DNA of 64,000 nucleotides from Mesorhizobium ventifaucium. Its GTDB lineage: Bacteria; Pseudomonadota; Alphaproteobacteria; Rhizobiales; Rhizobiaceae. The position numbers were made by a program, and so were the translations under genes. This document shows, in pieces, positions 26,169 through 37,488 of the stretch (within the stretch, counting starts at the first letter, position 1; the number at the start of each line of letters is the position of its first letter). Under the pieces are notes generated by a model. The model made no database searches. It worked only from the letters and a program-made list of their open reading frames with translations, and was not told the origin of the DNA. The stretch is taken from assembly GCF_935822925.1 (NCBI RefSeq), contig NZ_CAKXZS010000012.1, positions 186,001 through 250,000 of the forward strand, in the 5' to 3' direction.

Positions 26169-27548
26169 TCATATGTCGCTCTTGTCCTCAATCTCCTGGG
26201 CTGGCACTGGAAGCCGCGGCGCGGCCGATCTCGCCGGTTTCGGCAGCAGGCGGCGTACGGCCGGCGCGGCCGCCACATCGTTCCTGGCGGCGAACAGCTC
26301 GTGGTTCTTCTCGATGTCGTCGAGCTTGTAACGATAATTGACCATCAGGCCATGCGCCTGACGCAAGGCGCGGGGCGACAGGTCGCCGAAAAGGTCGATG
26401 CGCTCGAGCCGCGCGCCATTGCCGAGATGGAACCGGGCGACCGGGTCGATCACCTTGCCGGAGGCGGTGCGGGCTTCGAGGAAGTAGAGCGCCGCAAGAG
26501 GAAGCAGGGCCTGGCCCGCGCGGTCGCGGACAGCAGCGTCCGCATGCCAGCCCTCGTTGGCGACGAGGTCCAAAACTTCGGCGGCGGAAGGGGTGGTTTC
26601 GGCCTGCTCGGCCAGCCAGCGGGCAAAGCCCGGCACCGGCGACAGCGTGACGAAATCGGTCAGGCCGGGAAGATCGCGGCGCAGGTCCTCGACCACTTGC
26701 TTGATCAAAAAATTGCCGAAGGAAATGCCGCGCAGGCCCGCCTGGCAGTTGGAGATGGAATAAAACACCGCCGTCGTCGCCTGCCGTGGTTGCACCAGCG
26801 GCCGCTCGTCGGCAAGCAGCTCGGCGATCGTCGTCGGCATCGCCCGGGTGAGCGCGACCTCGACGAAGATCAGCGGCTCGTCGCCGAGTTGCGGATGAAA
26901 GAAGGCATAGCAGAGCCGGTCGGCGGGCTCGATCCGGCGACGCAGATCGTCCCAGGTGTGGATGGCATGCACCGCCTCGTAGCGGATGATTTTTTCCAGG
27001 ATGTTGGCCGGCGTCGACCAGTCGATCCGCCGCAGCACCAGGAAGCCGCGGTTGAACCATGACGACAGGAGGTGCGTGAAGTCGGCATCGACGATGGCGA
27101 GATCGGGCGATGTGGGCAGCCTGGCAAGCAGATCCTGGCGCATGCGCACCAGCGTCTCGATGCCGCCGGGCGCTAGGTTCAGGCGGCGCAGGAGCTCCTG
27201 CCTTGCCGGCTCGGCGGCGTCGTGCAGGGCAAGTGCCGAGCGATCGTCTGGCCCGGCGCGATAAGCATCCACCGCAGCGGCAAGCCTGGCGTGATCGGTG
27301 CCGAAACGATCGCGCAGCACGTGCAGGAAAGCCAGCCTGCCGTCGGCGCCGAGGGTGCGCCAGCGATCGAGAATTTCCCTTGCATAGGCGACGCCCGATG
27401 CCTCGCCCTGGCTGGAAAGCAGACGGACGCACAGACGTGCCAGGCTGTCGGCCGAAACCGGCTCGTCACCGCGCACGAGGTTCAGCATCATCCGGCCGCG
27501 GTCGGCGATGGTGTTCAGCAGGTCAGCGAAGAAAGGGCTGCGGTTCAT
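26169..27548 (-). CDS. Malonyl-CoA decarboxylase
   Basis: 459 aa, full-length MCD (EC 4.1.1.9), which converts malonyl-CoA to acetyl-CoA and CO2. The N-terminal helical domain covers about residues 1-130; the rest is the GNAT-like catalytic domain. The catalytic serine lies in AVFYSISNCQAGLRGISFGN and the catalytic histidine in ARFHLGNGARLERID. The segment AFFHPQLGDEPLIFVEVALT is also typical. No malonyl-CoA synthetase or malonate carrier (matB/matC) is beside it, unlike rhizobial mat operons, so it is a stand-alone copy here. It converges with nagA. Confidence 0.93.
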   Translation of the reverse strand: MNRSPFFADLLNTIADRGRMMLNLVRGDEPVSADSLARLCVRLLSSQGEASGVAYAREILDRWRTLGADGRLAFLHVLRDRFGTDHARLAAAVDAYRAGPDDRSALALHDAAEPARQELLRRLNLAPGGIETLVRMRQDLLARLPTSPDLAIVDADFTHLLSSWFNRGFLVLRRIDWSTPANILEKIIRYEAVHAIHTWDDLRRRIEPADRLCYAFFHPQLGDEPLIFVEVALTRAMPTTIAELLADERPLVQPRQATTAVFYSISNCQAGLRGISFGNFLIKQVVEDLRRDLPGLTDFVTLSPVPGFARWLAEQAETTPSAAEVLDLVANEGWHADAAVRDRAGQALLPLAALYFLEARTASGKVIDPVARFHLGNGARLERIDLFGDLSPRALRQAHGLMVNYRYKLDDIEKNHELFAARNDVAAAPAVRRLLPKPARSAAPRLPVPAQEIEDKSDI

Positions 27549-27720
27549 CGATCCGACCGTCGAAGAGGAGCCTGCGGGAGAGTCCGGAGAGGCATGAGGG
27601 TGAGACAGAGAATATGGGACCGCATGTCATGAGCACAAGCGCACCGGCGTCGGCCAACGAATTCCTGACAGCCTGGGGAGAACAGCGGGTGCCGGTGATG
27701 GCGCGCCGGCAGCGGCGGCG

Positions 27721-28398
27721 TCAGCCGGCCACCTGGTCGGCCGCTGTCCTGATCGCCTCGATGTTCGCCCGATAGGCTTCGACGCTGCCGCCCTTGAAGA
27801 TAGCCGCACCGGCGACCAGCACGCTGGCGCCGGCGGCGGTGACCAGGGGCGCGGTTTGCGGCGAGATGCCGCCGTCGATCTCGATCCGGATCGGCCGATT
27901 GCCGATCAGCGCCTTGACACGCTTCACTTTGTCGACGACCCCTGGAATGAAGGCCTGGCCGCCAAAACCCGGATTGACGGTCATGATCAGGATCAGATCG
28001 AGCCGGTCGAGCACATATTCGATCGCCGTTTCCGGTGTCGCCGGGTTGAGTGACACGCCGGCCTTCTTGCCGAGGTCCCTGATCGTCTGCAGCGAACGGT
28101 CGAGATGCGGCCCCGCCTCGGCATGAACCGTCATGCCGTCGCAGCCGGCTTCGGCAAACGCCTGCAGATAGGGATCGGCCGGCGTGATCATCAGATGGCA
28201 GTCGAAGAAGGCCTTGGTGCGGTTGCGGATCGCCTTGATCACTGGCGGACCGAAGGTGATGTTGGGAACGAAATGCCCGTCCATGACGTCGAGATGGATC
28301 CAGTCGGCGCCGGCCGCCGCCACCGCCTCGACCTCGTCGCCGAGCTTCGAAAAATCCGACGCCAGCACAGATGGCGCGATCAGGGTCTTTTGAGCCAT
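27721..28398 (-). CDS. rpe: Ribulose-phosphate 3-epimerase
   Basis: 225 aa TIM-barrel epimerase (EC 5.1.3.1) linking ribulose-5-phosphate and xylulose-5-phosphate in the pentose phosphate pathway. Key segments are [20 protein letters not shown], the metal-binding [31 protein letters not shown] and [14 protein letters not shown], with the catalytic aspartate in IEIDGGISP. Length is standard. It stands alone on the minus strand, divergent from dnaK. The 170 bases between it and the malonyl-CoA decarboxylase gene hold nothing recognisable. Confidence 0.95.
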   Translation of the reverse strand: MAQKTLIAPSVLASDFSKLGDEVEAVAAAGADWIHLDVMDGHFVPNITFGPPVIKAIRNRTKAFFDCHLMITPADPYLQAFAEAGCDGMTVHAEAGPHLDRSLQTIRDLGKKAGVSLNPATPETAIEYVLDRLDLILIMTVNPGFGGQAFIPGVVDKVKRVKALIGNRPIRIEIDGGISPQTAPLVTAAGASVLVAGAAIFKGGSVEAYRANIEAIRTAADQVAG

Positions 28399-28614
28399 GT
28401 CCGCTTTCCGTTCCTAAGCCCGCTCCCGCCCTACCGCATCGGCCCGAAAATGGCCAGTCGTCGTGGCGGCAGAATGACCTTGCTGCCTGGGTGTCAGTCG
28501 CGAACGGACGCGGAAAGGTTCATGGGACGCGCTGGACGGCCTGGGCTCACCGTGCCATGGCCGGAGAACCCTGGCCGGCCCGAGAAAAGGATGTTGGATG
28601 CCTTGCGCAGAATG

Positions 28615-28643
28615 CTTGCGCGCCGCGCGGCCTGTTCTTATAT
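28615..28643 (+). promoter_or_regulatory. Candidate dnaK promoter
   Basis: CTTGCG (28615-28620), 17 bases, then TTATAT (28638-28643). The CTTG core with this spacing suits either RpoD or RpoH of alphaproteobacteria. A start point near 28650 would leave a leader of about 115 bases. The surrounding 366-base rpe-dnaK gap holds no other recognised element. Confidence 0.35.
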
Positions 28644-28764
28644 ACGCGCCAAGCCGTTCGGCGCCGGAATGCCGGTTGCAGAAGCGGAATTTCTTGTGAA
28701 CAGGGGCTTTCGTCGGAACGCCTGTACGGGTCCTGAGAGCCTGCTTAGCGGAGAGATTAGAAAA

Positions 28765-30681
<1,917 letters not shown>

Positions 30682-30702
30682 GCGGCCTGACGGCAGGTTT
30701 AG

Positions 30703-30804
30703 GCGCATGACCCCGATATCGGAATCGATTTTCGGAAAGGGTCATGCGCAAAAATCAAGTGCTACAGCGCCCTTTGCGCTCCAACAGGACGCGCGGCGCT
30801 GTAG
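30703..30804. repeat. Dispersed repeat, family 4 (copy 1)
   Basis: Inverted arms GCGCATGACCCCGA and TCGATTTTCGGAAAGGGTCATGCGC, then AGCGCCCTTTGCGC ... GCGCGGCGCTGTAG. A second copy is at 45589-45692. It lies just after dnaK. Confidence 0.8.
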
Positions 30805-30805
30805 T

Positions 30806-30832
30806 AAGCCCGGCGCAAAGCCGGGCTTTTTT
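30806..30832 (+). terminator. Rho-independent terminator between dnaK and dnaJ
   Basis: Perfect stem AAGCCCGGC / GCCGGGCTT with a GCAAA-type five-base loop, followed by a T run to 30832. It should stop most dnaK transcription before dnaJ. It could leave some readthrough or require a separate dnaJ promoter in 30835-30985. Confidence 0.8.
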
Positions 30833-30989
30833 GCAACTCTGGCCGAAAAAGTGCGCGCCTGATCGAAAAAGTGCGGGCAAGCCCGTGTCAACACTGGCAT
30901 CCCGGCTCCATCGCACCTAAATCGGAACAGCGTGCCGGCGAACGACGCAAAGTGCTTCAAGACGTTGAATATCCGGACTGCGGGAAAAG

Positions 30990-32120
30990 ATGAAAGCTGA
31001 TTTCTACGAAACGCTGGGCGTGCAAAAGGGGGCCGACGAGAAGGAGCTCAAGAGCGCTTTCCGCAAGCTGGCCATGCAGTTCCACCCCGATCGCAATCCC
31101 GGCGATCATGCCTGCGAGCACAAGTTCAAGGAAATCAACGAAGCCTACGAGACGTTGAAGGATCCGCAGAAGCGCGCGGCCTACGACCGTTTCGGCCACG
31201 CCGCCTTCGAACAGGGCGGCATGAACGGCGGCGCACACGGCTTCGGCGCCGGCGGTTTCGCCGACATCTTCGAGGATATTTTCGGCGACATGATGGGCGG
31301 GCGCCAGCGCCGCTCGTCAGGCGGACGCGAGCGCGGTGCCGACCTGCGCTACAATATGGAAATCACGCTGGAGGAGGCGTTTACCGGCAAGACGGCGCAG
31401 ATCCACGTGCCGGCCTCGATCTCCTGCATGGAATGCTCCGGCAGCGGCGCCAAGCCCGGCACCCAGCCCGTCACCTGCTCGATGTGCAACGGCCACGGCA
31501 AGGTGCGCGCCACGCAAGGCTTCTTCTCGATCGAGCGCACGTGCCCGCAATGCCAGGGACGTGGCCAGACCATCAAGGAGCCGTGCCCGAAATGCGCCGG
31601 CCAGGGCCGCGTCACCGAGGAGCGCTCGCTGTCGGTCAACATCCCGGCCGGGATTGAGGACGGCACCCGCATCCGCCTTGCCAATGAGGGCGAGGCCGGC
31701 CTGCGCGGCGGCCCGTCGGGCGATCTGTATATTTTCCTGGCGGTCAAGCCGCATGAATTCTTCCAGCGCGACGGCGCCGATCTCTACTGCAAGGTGCCGA
31801 TCTCAATGACGACGGCTGCCCTTGGCGGTTCCTTCGAGGTGACGACGTTGGACGGCACCCAGACGAAGGTCAAGGTGCCGGAAGGCACCCAGAACGGCCG
31901 CCAGTTCCGCCTCAAGGGCAAGGGCATGCCAGTGCTGCGCCAGCACAATGTCGGCGATCTCTACATCCAGACCGCGGTCGAGACGCCGCAGAACCTATCC
32001 CGCCGCCAGCGCGAGCTGCTGGAGGAGTTCGAGCAGCTTTCCTCGAAGGATAATTCGCCGCAGTCGAGCGGCTTTTTCGCCCGCATGAAGGACTTTTTCG
32101 AGACCTTCGGCGAGCGCTGA
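30990..32120 (+). CDS. dnaJ: Molecular chaperone DnaJ (Hsp40)
   Basis: 376 aa type I DnaJ, the DnaK co-chaperone. The J domain (residues 1-70) has the HPD motif at 32-34 ([11 protein letters not shown]). A Gly/Phe-rich stretch spans about 75-115. Four zinc-binding CxxCxGxG repeats follow ([32 protein letters not shown]; about 145-210), then the C-terminal substrate-binding domains. GGGAAAAG lies before the ATG. The relation to dnaK and the intervening terminator is described in those entries. Confidence 0.96.
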   Translation: MKADFYETLGVQKGADEKELKSAFRKLAMQFHPDRNPGDHACEHKFKEINEAYETLKDPQKRAAYDRFGHAAFEQGGMNGGAHGFGAGGFADIFEDIFGDMMGGRQRRSSGGRERGADLRYNMEITLEEAFTGKTAQIHVPASISCMECSGSGAKPGTQPVTCSMCNGHGKVRATQGFFSIERTCPQCQGRGQTIKEPCPKCAGQGRVTEERSLSVNIPAGIEDGTRIRLANEGEAGLRGGPSGDLYIFLAVKPHEFFQRDGADLYCKVPISMTTAALGGSFEVTTLDGTQTKVKVPEGTQNGRQFRLKGKGMPVLRQHNVGDLYIQTAVETPQNLSRRQRELLEEFEQLSSKDNSPQSSGFFARMKDFFETFGER

Positions 32121-32262
32121 TGGCGGTTCTCGCCAATCGGGTGTAGAACACAATCGAGCGGAAGCTCCCCTAGCGTCATCAACAGCTTATACCGGCGTCC
32201 GCCTTGTCTTGAAGGCCGTAGCTGCTAAGTAGCCACTCGGGGGACCGTTCTGGAGAACTTGC

Positions 32263-32868
32263 ATGGCACATGGTCCCGGACTGCGAAAGGCGCTGGCAGA
32301 GAAGTTCGATGACGAACTGAAGTTCTTCAAGGGCTGGATCGACAAGCCGAAGGCGGTCGGTTCGATCGTGCCGACCAGTTCCATCACGGCCCGCAAGATG
32401 GCCTCCGTCGTCAACCCGAACTCGGGCCTGCCGGTCCTCGAAGTCGGGCCGGGCACCGGCGTCATCACCCGAGCCATCCTCGCCCAGGGCGTAAAGCCTG
32501 AAAATCTCTACGCAGTCGAATACTCACCCGATTTCGTGTGCCATCTGCGCCAGCTCTATCCCGGCGTCAACGTCATCGAGGGCGACGCCTTCAATCTCGA
32601 TGCGACGCTCGGCAACAAGAGCGGCCTGACTTTCGATTCGGTCATCTCCGGCGTGCCATTGCTCAATTTCCCGGTCGCCCAGCGCGTCGCCTATGTCGAA
32701 AGCCTTCTCGACCGCATCCCGACAGGCCGCCCCGTCGTGCAGCTGACCTACGGCCCGCTGTCGCCGATCCCGCCCGGCCGCGGCGACTACACGGTCGAGC
32801 ATTTCCATTTCGTCATCCGCAACATCCCGCCAACGCAGCTGTGGATCTACCGGCGCGGGGCGCATTAG
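32263..32868 (+). CDS. pmtA: Phospholipid N-methyltransferase (phosphatidylethanolamine methyltransferase)
   Basis: 201 aa SAM-dependent methyltransferase of the Sinorhizobium-type PmtA family, which methylates phosphatidylethanolamine to phosphatidylcholine at the inner membrane. The amphipathic N-terminus DDELKFFKGWIDKPKAVGSI is the typical membrane-contact region. SAM motif I is LPVLEVGPGTGVITRAIL (about residues 55-72), and SGVPLLNFP is a family hallmark. The ATG follows CTGGAGAACTTGC. It lies 142 bases after dnaJ, on the same strand. Phosphatidylcholine is needed for plant symbiosis in rhizobia, which agrees with the suggested taxon. Confidence 0.9.
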   Translation: MAHGPGLRKALAEKFDDELKFFKGWIDKPKAVGSIVPTSSITARKMASVVNPNSGLPVLEVGPGTGVITRAILAQGVKPENLYAVEYSPDFVCHLRQLYPGVNVIEGDAFNLDATLGNKSGLTFDSVISGVPLLNFPVAQRVAYVESLLDRIPTGRPVVQLTYGPLSPIPPGRGDYTVEHFHFVIRNIPPTQLWIYRRGAH

Positions 32869-32959
32869 GTGTGCCCCCAAAGATCGCTTTTCGATCTTTG
32901 GGCCGGTGCGTTGATTTGAGCGATCCTTGGCTGTACCTGTCCGGGAACAAGGGTGGCCG

Positions 32960-33556
32960 ATGGCAGTGATCCCGAAAATTCTCGTCTTCGCGGGCTCGAT
33001 TCGCGCTGGCGCCTACAGCGGCAGGACCGCCGATGTGGCGCAGAAGGAACTCGCCCTGCAGGGCGCCGAGGTGACCCGCATCTCGCTTGCCGACTATCCG
33101 CTGCCGATCTTCGACGAGGATCTGGAAAAGGAGAAAGGCATTCCCGAGAACGCCATCAAGCTTGCCCGGCAGATCGCCGCCCATGACGGGCTGCTGATCG
33201 CGACGCCCGAATATAACGGCTCGATCCCGCCGCTGCTCAAGAATACCATCGATTGGGTGAGCCGGGTGCGCACGGATGGCGGGCGGTCGTTCAGACCGTT
33301 CACCGGCAAGCCCGCCGGCCTTTGTTCGTCTTCCAAAGGACATTTCGCCGGGGTACGCTGCATCAACCATCTGCGCGCCGTGCTGGTGCGCTGCCAGATG
33401 GAGGTGGTGACGCCGGAGTGCTCTGTCCCGGAGGGCGGCAACGCCTTCGACGCGGACGGGAATTTCAGGGACGAGCGACTGCACAGATCGATGGAGCACC
33501 TATGCCGCACGCTGATCGAAACCTCGCGCCTGCTGTCGACGCGGATCGAGGCGTGA
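32960..33556 (+). CDS. NADPH-dependent FMN reductase family protein
   Basis: 198 aa flavodoxin-fold protein (FMN_red). [20 protein letters not shown] at the N-terminus is the FMN phosphate-binding loop, and [20 protein letters not shown] (about residues 72-91) binds the isoalloxazine. It probably reduces FMN, azo compounds or quinones with NADPH, as in the ArsH/ChrR/YieF group; the substrate is unknown. The start at MAVIPKILV follows AAGGGTGG; an upstream ATG (32927) adds residues not seen in the family. It overlaps or abuts the following pyrF. Confidence 0.87.
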   Translation: MAVIPKILVFAGSIRAGAYSGRTADVAQKELALQGAEVTRISLADYPLPIFDEDLEKEKGIPENAIKLARQIAAHDGLLIATPEYNGSIPPLLKNTIDWVSRVRTDGGRSFRPFTGKPAGLCSSSKGHFAGVRCINHLRAVLVRCQMEVVTPECSVPEGGNAFDADGNFRDERLHRSMEHLCRTLIETSRLLSTRIEA

Positions 33557-33576
33557 TCCGGGAGCGCGCCAGCACC

Positions 33577-34260
33577 ATGCAAGACAGGCTGATCGTCGGC
33601 CTCGACGTGCCGACGCTGAAGGACGCCGAGAAGGTGGTGCGCGAGCTCGATGCGGTCGTCTCCTTCTACAAGATCGGCTATCAGCTCGCCTTCGCCGGCG
33701 GCCTCGATTTCGCCCGCGAGCTCGCCAGCGGCGGCACCAGGATCTTCCTCGATATGAAGCTGCTCGACATCGACAACACGGTGGCCAAGGGCGTCGAGGC
33801 CATTGCCAGGATGGGCATGACCATGCTGACGCTGCACGCCTATCCGAAGGCGATGAAGGCAGCGGTCGAGGCCGCCAGGGACAGCGATCTCTGCCTGCTT
33901 GGCGTCACCGTGCTGACCTCGATGGACGAGCAGGACGTGTTCGACGCCGGCTATGAGCATGACCCGCATACGCTGGTGCTGAGGCGCTCCGAGCAGGCGC
34001 TGCATGCCGGCATGGGCGGCATCGTCTGCTCGGCCGAGGAAGCGGAAGCGGTGCGCCGGATCGTCGGCCCCAACATGGCCGTCGTCACGCCGGGGATACG
34101 GCCCAAGGGCAGCGACCATGGCGACCAGAAACGCGTGGTCACACCGGCGCAAGCGATCCGCAACGGCTCAAGCCATCTCGTCGTCGGCCGGCCGATCGTC
34201 AGCGCCGCCGACAGGCGAGCGGTCGCGGAAGCCATCCTCGATGAAATGCGCTCGGCCTAA
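33577..34260 (+). CDS. pyrF: Orotidine-5'-phosphate decarboxylase
   Basis: 227 aa TIM-barrel enzyme (EC 4.1.1.23), last step of UMP synthesis. It contains [18 protein letters not shown] and the catalytic [20 protein letters not shown] (the Asp-Lys-Asp-type array is seen as DMKLLDID, where the family has DxKxxDIP). [10 protein letters not shown] and HLVVGRPI form the phosphate-binding end. I chose ATG at 33577; a GTG at 33553 overlapping the preceding stop is an alternative giving eight more residues. It follows the FMN reductase gene and precedes a DUF1330 gene by 17 bases. Confidence 0.93.
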   Translation: MQDRLIVGLDVPTLKDAEKVVRELDAVVSFYKIGYQLAFAGGLDFARELASGGTRIFLDMKLLDIDNTVAKGVEAIARMGMTMLTLHAYPKAMKAAVEAARDSDLCLLGVTVLTSMDEQDVFDAGYEHDPHTLVLRRSEQALHAGMGGIVCSAEEAEAVRRIVGPNMAVVTPGIRPKGSDHGDQKRVVTPAQAIRNGSSHLVVGRPIVSAADRRAVAEAILDEMRSA

Positions 34261-34277
34261 CAATTCGGAGAAGAAGC

Positions 34278-34565
34278 ATGCCCAAGGGATACTGGATCGC
34301 CCGCGTCGATGTGCGCGATGCGGAAGGATACAAGGACTATGTCGCCGCCGCCAAGCTTGCCTTCGACCGTTTCGATGTAAAATTCCTGGCACGCGGCGGC
34401 GCACATGAAAAAGTCGAGGGGCCCGGTCGTGACCGCAACGTCATCATCGAGTTTCCGTCGTTGGCTGCGGCGCATGACTGCTACCACTCGCCGGAGTATC
34501 AGCGGGCGGTCGCGATCCGCCAGAAAGTAGCCGACGGCGAGATCGTGCTGGTCGAGGGGCTTTAG
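34278..34565 (+). CDS. DUF1330 domain-containing protein
   Basis: 95 aa, a small ferredoxin-like alpha/beta fold of unknown function. Family features are MPKGYWIARVDVRDAEGYKD at the start, FLARGGAHEKVEG in the middle and a YHSPEYQRAVAIRQKVADGE end segment. GGAGAAGAAGC precedes the ATG. It lies 17 bases after pyrF and is probably co-transcribed with it; a link to pyrimidine metabolism is not established. Confidence 0.88.
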   Translation: MPKGYWIARVDVRDAEGYKDYVAAAKLAFDRFDVKFLARGGAHEKVEGPGRDRNVIIEFPSLAAAHDCYHSPEYQRAVAIRQKVADGEIVLVEGL

Positions 34566-34588
34566 CTCAGCGGCAACCGCTGCGTCGG

Positions 34589-34942
34589 TCAGACCGCATG
34601 CAGGATATAAAGCTTGCGCGTTTTCTCATGGATGGTCCATTCGCCCTCCCAGCCAAGCGGCAGGACGAGCAATTCGCCGGGTCCGACATCTTTGGCTGCG
34701 CCACCAGGACCGTGCAGCGTCACGCGGCCGGACACGAGGTGGCAAATCTCGGAATTCGTATCGCGGCGCGCGGTGAACCGGCCTCGCGAACATTCCCAGA
34801 CACCAACTTCGATCTTGCCATCCTCCGAAGTCCAAAGCGTGTTGGCTGCTTCCAGCTGATCGCCTTCCAGCGAGGTGGGTTTCGGCTGGGGCTCACCGAG
34901 GTCGATGTGCGCCAGGTGGGCGAAGGTCTTGAAGTCGATCAT
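34589..34942 (-). CDS. Cupin domain protein (DUF861/EutQ-like)
   Basis: 117 aa single cupin barrel. It contains VGVWECSRGRFTARRDTNSE and EICHLVSGRVTLHGPGG, then GPGELLVLPLGWEGEWTIHE, matching the cupin_3 (DUF861) pattern with a conserved Trp in WTIHE. The start MIDFKTFAHL follows GAGGATTTAGCA. It is the last gene of the polyamine-type operon, 25 bases after the FAD oxidoreductase gene. Such small cupins commonly accompany PuuB-type oxidases. A metal-binding or aldehyde-related role is only a guess. Confidence 0.82.
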   Translation of the reverse strand: MIDFKTFAHLAHIDLGEPQPKPTSLEGDQLEAANTLWTSEDGKIEVGVWECSRGRFTARRDTNSEICHLVSGRVTLHGPGGAAKDVGPGELLVLPLGWEGEWTIHEKTRKLYILHAV

Positions 34943-34967
34943 TGCTAAATCCTCGAAGTGATGCGGT

Positions 34968-36353
34968 TCAGTGCCCGGTGATGCGATCGGCCAGGGCGGC
35001 CAGCCGCGACGTGCGCGGCAGCCCCTTTGCTTCCCGCTCGTCGGCAATTCGATAGAGCTGATACATCGAATGGACGCCAAGCCAGCGCAGCGGCTCCGGC
35101 TCCCACTTGCGCACGGTTCGATTGACCCAGGGAAGCCGCGTCAGCTCGGTGTCGTTGCCCAGCAGCAGATCGCGCAGAGTGCGCCCCGAGAGGTTCGAGG
35201 TGGAAACGCCGAGGCCGACATAGCCGCCGGCCCAGCCTATTCCGGTCTGCCTGTCAAAGCCCACCGTCGTGCACCAGTCGCGCGGCACGCCCAGCGTTCC
35301 ACACCACGCGTGGTCGAGCCTGAGCCCCTTGGTCTGCGGCAGAAGCGTCGTCAGGATTTTGTGCAGCTTGTCGATCGTCGCCTGCTGGGTGACGCCACGA
35401 ACGTCGGTCTTCGAGCCGAACCGATAGGGCACCCCGCGTCCGCCCATGGCAATGCGTCCTTCCCGGGTGCGCTGGGCGTAGCAGTAAGTGTGCGCGGCGT
35501 CGCCGAGCACCTCGTAGCCATCCCAGCCGATTTCGCTCCATAGCTTGTCGGACAATGGCTCGGTGACCACGATGGCGCTGTTGAGCGCCAACCACAGTCT
35601 TTCGTGGCCGGCGATTCCCGCGGTAAAACCCTCGGTCGCCCTCACGATCTTTTCGGCTCGCACCACGCCCCGGTTGGTTGCGACCTTGCCTTTTTCGATC
35701 GACAGCACCGTCGTCTTTTCATAGATCGGAACACCGAGGCGCTCCACTGCCTTGGCGAGCCCCTGCACCAGCTTTGCGGGCTGAACCCGCGCAACTTTCT
35801 TGATGACGAAGGCGCCGCGCGCGTTGTGCACCGCTATGCGCCGGCGCATCTCGGCTGCATCGATATACCCCACACGTTCGTCGGTCAGTTCCCAGGATCT
35901 GGCATGGGCATACATCGCCTTGGCACGCTGCTCCTGCGCCTCGTTGGTTGCGACCAGCAGTTCATCGGTACGGCGAATGTCGGCGTCGATGCCTTCGGTT
36001 TCCGCAACCGATATGACCTCGTTCACCGTGCCCGTCGTTGCCGCCTGCATGGCGATGACTCCAGCGCGCGAGGTTGCCTTCTCATATTTTTCGCGTGACC
36101 ATGAGAACCCGCCGGACAGCCAGCCGCCATTGCGCCCCGAAGCACCGAAGCCGGCGAACTCCTTCTCGACGATCACAATATTGAGGTGTGGGGCTGCCTG
36201 CTTCAGATAATAGGCGGTCCAAAGGCCGGTGTAGCCGGCCCCGACGATGCAGACGTCGGCCACGATATCGCCCTGCAGCGGCGGCCGATAGAAGGGCACG
36301 CCGCCGATGTCGGCATACCAGAATGAGACGTCGCCGTTCTTCTTCACGTCCAT
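34968..36353 (-). CDS. FAD-dependent amine oxidoreductase (PuuB/DAO family)
   Basis: 461 aa. The FAD-binding Rossmann motif VADVCIVGAGYTGLWTAYYL is at about residues 30-49, followed by GFGASGRNGGWLSGGFSW, a hallmark of the DAO group that includes gamma-glutamylputrescine oxidase PuuB. The C-terminal FAD-contacting region is WAGGYVGLGVSTSNLSGRTL (about residues 375-394). It would oxidise the amine imported by the ABC transporter of the same operon, releasing an aldehyde, ammonia and hydrogen peroxide (inference). No glutamate-putrescine ligase (puuA) or aldehyde dehydrogenase is nearby, so a direct amine substrate is possible. Confidence 0.85.
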   Translation of the reverse strand: MDVKKNGDVSFWYADIGGVPFYRPPLQGDIVADVCIVGAGYTGLWTAYYLKQAAPHLNIVIVEKEFAGFGASGRNGGWLSGGFSWSREKYEKATSRAGVIAMQAATTGTVNEVISVAETEGIDADIRRTDELLVATNEAQEQRAKAMYAHARSWELTDERVGYIDAAEMRRRIAVHNARGAFVIKKVARVQPAKLVQGLAKAVERLGVPIYEKTTVLSIEKGKVATNRGVVRAEKIVRATEGFTAGIAGHERLWLALNSAIVVTEPLSDKLWSEIGWDGYEVLGDAAHTYCYAQRTREGRIAMGGRGVPYRFGSKTDVRGVTQQATIDKLHKILTTLLPQTKGLRLDHAWCGTLGVPRDWCTTVGFDRQTGIGWAGGYVGLGVSTSNLSGRTLRDLLLGNDTELTRLPWVNRTVRKWEPEPLRWLGVHSMYQLYRIADEREAKGLPRTSRLAALADRITGH

Positions 36354-36377
36354 TGTCGCGATTTTCCCAGACAGGAT

Positions 36378-37487
36378 TCAGGTCAGCGTGAAATCGGCAT
36401 TTTCGTCGTCCGCCAACAGCTTCACGTCGCTGCCCGCGAATACGAGGTCGACCTCGTCGCCGATGGCGAAGGTCTCGGCGTCCAGCGTCGAGCGCACGAT
36501 CGCCTTCGAGGTGTCGGCCAGCACGACCTCGTATTTGGAGCCAGATCCGAGGTAGATGGCCTCGCCGATGCGCCCGGGCAGGGTGTTTCGATCCTGTCCG
36601 CCCTTCCCCCGCCTGGCGAGACCCAGCTTCTCCGGCCGCAGCAGCATCACCGGCTTGGCGCCGTCGGGAAGGCGTTTGGCGGCGGCCACTTTCCGTCCGG
36701 CTACGTCGATGGCGGTCTCGTTCCCGGAGGTGGAGGCTGCGCCACGCAGTATCGTCGAGTCGCCGACGAACTTTCCAACGAACAACGTCTCGGGCTCGTC
36801 GTAGAGTTGGCGGCCGGTACCGATCTGCTCAATGCGCCCCTGGTTGAACACGGCGATGCGGTCCGAGAGGACCAGCGCCTCTTCCTGGTCGTGCGTAACG
36901 TAAACGAAGGTGGTGCCCAGTTCCCGGTGGATCCGTTTGATCTCGAGCTGCAGCCATTCACGCAGCTTCTTGTCGAGTGCGCCGAGGGGCTCGTCCATCA
37001 GGAGCAGCGGCGGGTCGAATACGATGGCCCGCGCCAGCGCGACGCGCTGCTGCTGCCCGCCGGAGAGCTCGCTGGGGAAGCGGTGGCCGAAATCGGCCAT
37101 CTTCACCATGTCCAGCGCCTTGCGTACCCGGGCCGCGCGATCGGGATTGGCGATGCCGCGCAAGGTCAGCGGATAGGCGACGTTCCTGCTGACTGTCATG
37201 TGCGGGAACAGCGCGTAGTGCTGGAAGACCACGCCGATGTTGCGTTTATGCGCCGGTACGCCGATGACGCTCTTGCCGCCGACATCAAGCGAACCGGAGC
37301 TGACCTCGGTGAAGCCGGCGATGACGTTGAGCGTGGTCGTCTTGCCCGAACCGCTGGGTCCGAGCAGCGTCATGAACTCCCCCGGCTCGATGTGCAGCGA
37401 GACCTTATCGAGGGCGATGAAGCTGCCATAGTGCTTGCTGACGGATTTGAGATCTATGGCTGCGCCGCGGGCCGATGGTGAGGCCAT
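36378..37487 (-). CDS. Spermidine/putrescine-type ABC transporter ATP-binding protein (PotA-like)
   Basis: 369 aa. The ATPase domain has Walker A LLGPSGSGKTTTLN, signature ELSGGQQQRVALARA, Walker B LLLMDEPLGALD and the switch VTHDQEEALVLSD. The C-terminal TOBE-type domain (about 290-369) has LRPEKLGLA. The ATG lies one base after the permease stop, so translation is coupled. It energises the PotB/PotC-like permeases encoded upstream. Confidence 0.92.
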   Translation of the reverse strand: MASPSARGAAIDLKSVSKHYGSFIALDKVSLHIEPGEFMTLLGPSGSGKTTTLNVIAGFTEVSSGSLDVGGKSVIGVPAHKRNIGVVFQHYALFPHMTVSRNVAYPLTLRGIANPDRAARVRKALDMVKMADFGHRFPSELSGGQQQRVALARAIVFDPPLLLMDEPLGALDKKLREWLQLEIKRIHRELGTTFVYVTHDQEEALVLSDRIAVFNQGRIEQIGTGRQLYDEPETLFVGKFVGDSTILRGAASTSGNETAIDVAGRKVAAAKRLPDGAKPVMLLRPEKLGLARRGKGGQDRNTLPGRIGEAIYLGSGSKYEVVLADTSKAIVRSTLDAETFAIGDEVDLVFAGSDVKLLADDENADFTLT

Positions 37488-37488
37488 T

